A stretch of DNA of 22,763 nt, from contig JWZX01002981.1 of NCBI GenBank assembly GCA_001275005.1, positions 1 through 22,763 on the forward strand, in the 5' to 3' direction. This DNA comes from Chrysochromulina tobinii (Eukaryota > Haptophyta > Prymnesiales > Chrysochromulinaceae). This document shows positions 22,574 through 22,763 of this stretch, one piece after another. The position numbers and the translations under genes were made by a program. The notes under the pieces are model-generated. The model saw only the letters and a program-made list of their open reading frames with translations. It searched no databases and was not told the DNA's origin. Each line of letters starts with the position of its first letter. Position 1 is the first letter of the stretch.

Positions 22574-22763
22574 ACGCGTTGCGCGCTTATTCTGAGCACT
22601 AACGACGCACAGATTTCACGGTCGCTTCGGAGTCCAGAGAATGAAAAAGCTCATCCCCTCCCACCAAAGGAGTCTGTTCATCCTTGCCTTTCTAGGCAAG
22701 TATCGTTGGCGCAAAGGTCGGACCAACCCCGATCTTTGTCCGTGACTGGACGGAAGAAAGAGA
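22574..22763. other. Window end, nothing recognised
   Basis: No reading frame with protein character, RNA gene or clear repeat is visible in the last 190 bases, apart from a short hairpin-like TGCCTTTCTAGGCA near 22684-22697. Confidence 0.4.

Overview
The window looks like nuclear DNA of a GC-rich, intron-poor unicellular eukaryote. It encodes centrin, the N-glycosylation enzyme ALG12, tyrosine aminotransferase, a RING-H2 protein, a PDZ/IQ protein and a membrane protein with a possible signal peptide and basic leader of the kind used for secondary-plastid targeting. Genes lie singly on both strands with their own spacers, the long reading frames are mostly unbroken, and no bacterial operon structure is seen. 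A haptophyte or similar microalga with a complex plastid fits best; this is inferred from style and composition, not from a marker gene.

Layout: 1-390 is a promoter region with a nested palindrome of ACCGGT motifs. 391-2919 (+) is a two-pass membrane protein with a fibronectin-type-II-like module. 3463-5223 (+) is a degenerate EF-hand protein. 5955-6518 (-) is a membrane zinc-ribbon protein, possibly plastid-targeted, whose 3' end is duplicated just beyond it. 6543-6879 is a MITE-like element with about 30-bp terminal inverted repeats and an internal 48-bp perfect palindrome, placed 25 bp upstream of that gene's ATG. 7174-7710 (-) is centrin, sharing a 232-bp divergent promoter with a RING-H2 gene (7943-9751, +). 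A glycosyltransferase-like gene with an unresolved 5' end (10127-11197, +) precedes a gene that fuses a p23-like CS domain to ALG12 (11437-13620, +). 

14584-16414 (-) is a chimeric gene: 24-residue repeats, long coiled coil, EF-hand-like segment and an isolated C-terminal beta-helix domain of UDP-glucose pyrophosphorylase. It is interrupted by an apparent one-base frameshift. 16625-19057 (+) is an N-myristoylation-type PDZ/coiled-coil/IQ/polyproline protein, divergent from the chimera. 19499-20953 (-) is tyrosine aminotransferase. The last 1.3 kb holds decaying sequence: a broken PPR-repeat gene and a frameshifted coiled-coil gene tail.

The most interesting items are the CS-ALG12 fusion, the UGPase-tail chimera and the MITE-like element. 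Two of the genes (the GT-like protein and ALG12) could act in glycosylation, and several (centrin, EF-hand, chimera, PDZ/IQ) carry Ca2+ or calmodulin-type modules, but nothing shows they form one pathway. No rRNA, tRNA, CRISPR or complete transposase was recognised.
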